Shown: positions 5,593 through 5,861 of the stretch, one piece after another | Numbering within the stretch: the first letter of the stretch is position 1 | Layout of the letters: each line of letters begins with the position of its first letter | NCBI GenBank assembly: GCA_031283975.1 | Contig: JAITAT010000089.1 | Location: forward strand, 1-5,861 | Reading direction: 5' to 3' | From: Synergistaceae bacterium | GTDB lineage: Bacteria > Synergistota > Synergistia > Synergistales > Synergistaceae | DNA: 5,861 nucleotides | Position numbers and translations under genes: made by a program | The notes under the pieces: model-generated | Databases searched by the model: none | Seen by the model: the letters and a program-made list of their open reading frames with translations, nothing else | What the model was told of the DNA's origin: nothing

Positions 5593-5861
5593 ATGTTTCG
5601 TAACGTAGAGGGCGACACCAATGAGAGCGAATACAGACACGAATGGCTGGACGGACTGGACGATGAATCGGCAGCCCTGATGGAAGCCGACGAAAGGCTG
5701 TTTTTCAGGCAGAACCTCTCGTCTCCCTGCCTCAACGTTCTTAAATCCGCACAGGGCATATATATAGAGGATCTTTCGGGGAAAAGATACATGGATTTTC
5801 ACGGCAACAGCGTCCATCAACTCGGCTACGGCAATCCTTACGTCAGGGACGCGCTTCTGAG
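5593..5861 (+). CDS. pbfA: PbfA-like (R)-1-hydroxy-2-aminoethylphosphonate ammonia-lyase, N-terminal part (runs off right edge)
   Basis: An open frame of 89 codons from the ATG at 5593 to the window end, with GGAGGT (5581-5586) 6 nt upstream. It is the start of a class-III aminotransferase-fold PLP enzyme. The stretch SSPCLNVLKSAQGIYIEDLS (43-62) followed by GKRYMDFHGNSVHQLGYGNP (63-82) closely matches the N-terminus of PbfA as I know it (LSTPCL, G.YIED, RRYMDFHGN, VHQ.GYG.P), including FHGN.VHQ in place of the FASG..NAALGH seen in ordinary transaminases. PbfA removes ammonia from (R)-1-hydroxy-2-aminoethylphosphonate, giving phosphonoacetaldehyde, which PhnX or PhnY/PhnA then process. The catalytic lysine and most of the active site lie beyond the window. 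Alternatives are the related AGXT2L-type phospho-lyases or an unassigned class-III transaminase. The gene is downstream of the DeoR remnant; no convincing promoter was found. Confidence 0.72.
   Translation, partial: MFRNVEGDTNESEYRHEWLDGLDDESAALMEADERLFFRQNLSSPCLNVLKSAQGIYIEDLSGKRYMDFHGNSVHQLGYGNPYVRDALL

Overview
The window reads as ordinary bacterial chromosome: moderately GC-rich, G/C-ending codons, Shine-Dalgarno sites (GAGG/AGGAG type) before most genes, and dense packing. No rRNA, tRNA, CRISPR array or insertion sequence was found. No strict taxonomic marker is present. A Gram-negative anaerobe such as a member of Synergistota would fit the gene mix, but that is only a weak inference.

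Layout, left to right. (1) Positions 1-990, minus strand: the N-terminal 330 codons of a GLUG-repeat protein that runs off the left edge. (2) 1219-1677, minus: tadA, the tRNA wobble adenosine deaminase. (3) 1678-1888: a divergent promoter region with an extended -10 element inside an imperfect inverted repeat, plus a possible 25-codon leader ORF. (4) 1889-2365 and 2362-3375, plus: an Ogt/MGMT-type DNA repair methyltransferase overlapping (ATGA) a PLP-dependent threonine/serine ammonia-lyase-like enzyme. (5) 3381-4055, minus: rsmG, convergent with the lyase with a 5-bp gap. (6) 4056-4166: a second divergent promoter region. (7) 4167-5318, plus: a C45/acyl-CoA:6-APA acyltransferase-like Ntn hydrolase. 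(8) 5319-5592: a gap holding what looks like a C-terminal scrap of a DeoR-family regulator on the minus strand. (9) 5593-5861, plus: the first 89 codons of a class-III aminotransferase-fold enzyme that closely resembles PbfA, (R)-1-hydroxy-2-aminoethylphosphonate ammonia-lyase. It runs off the right edge.

Functionally the window mixes housekeeping (tadA and rsmG, both acting on translation RNAs), DNA repair (ogt) and small-molecule catabolism (the ammonia-lyase, the C45 hydrolase and the PbfA-like enzyme, whose reactions could release amino acids, ammonia or phosphonoacetaldehyde). The genes do not form a single pathway. The only clear translational unit is ogt plus the ammonia-lyase. No wholly new system is evident. 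The less obvious content is the signal-peptide-less GLUG protein, the DeoR remnant beside the phosphonate gene, and symmetric DNA elements in the divergent promoter regions. No gene-free stretch exceeds 300 bases.
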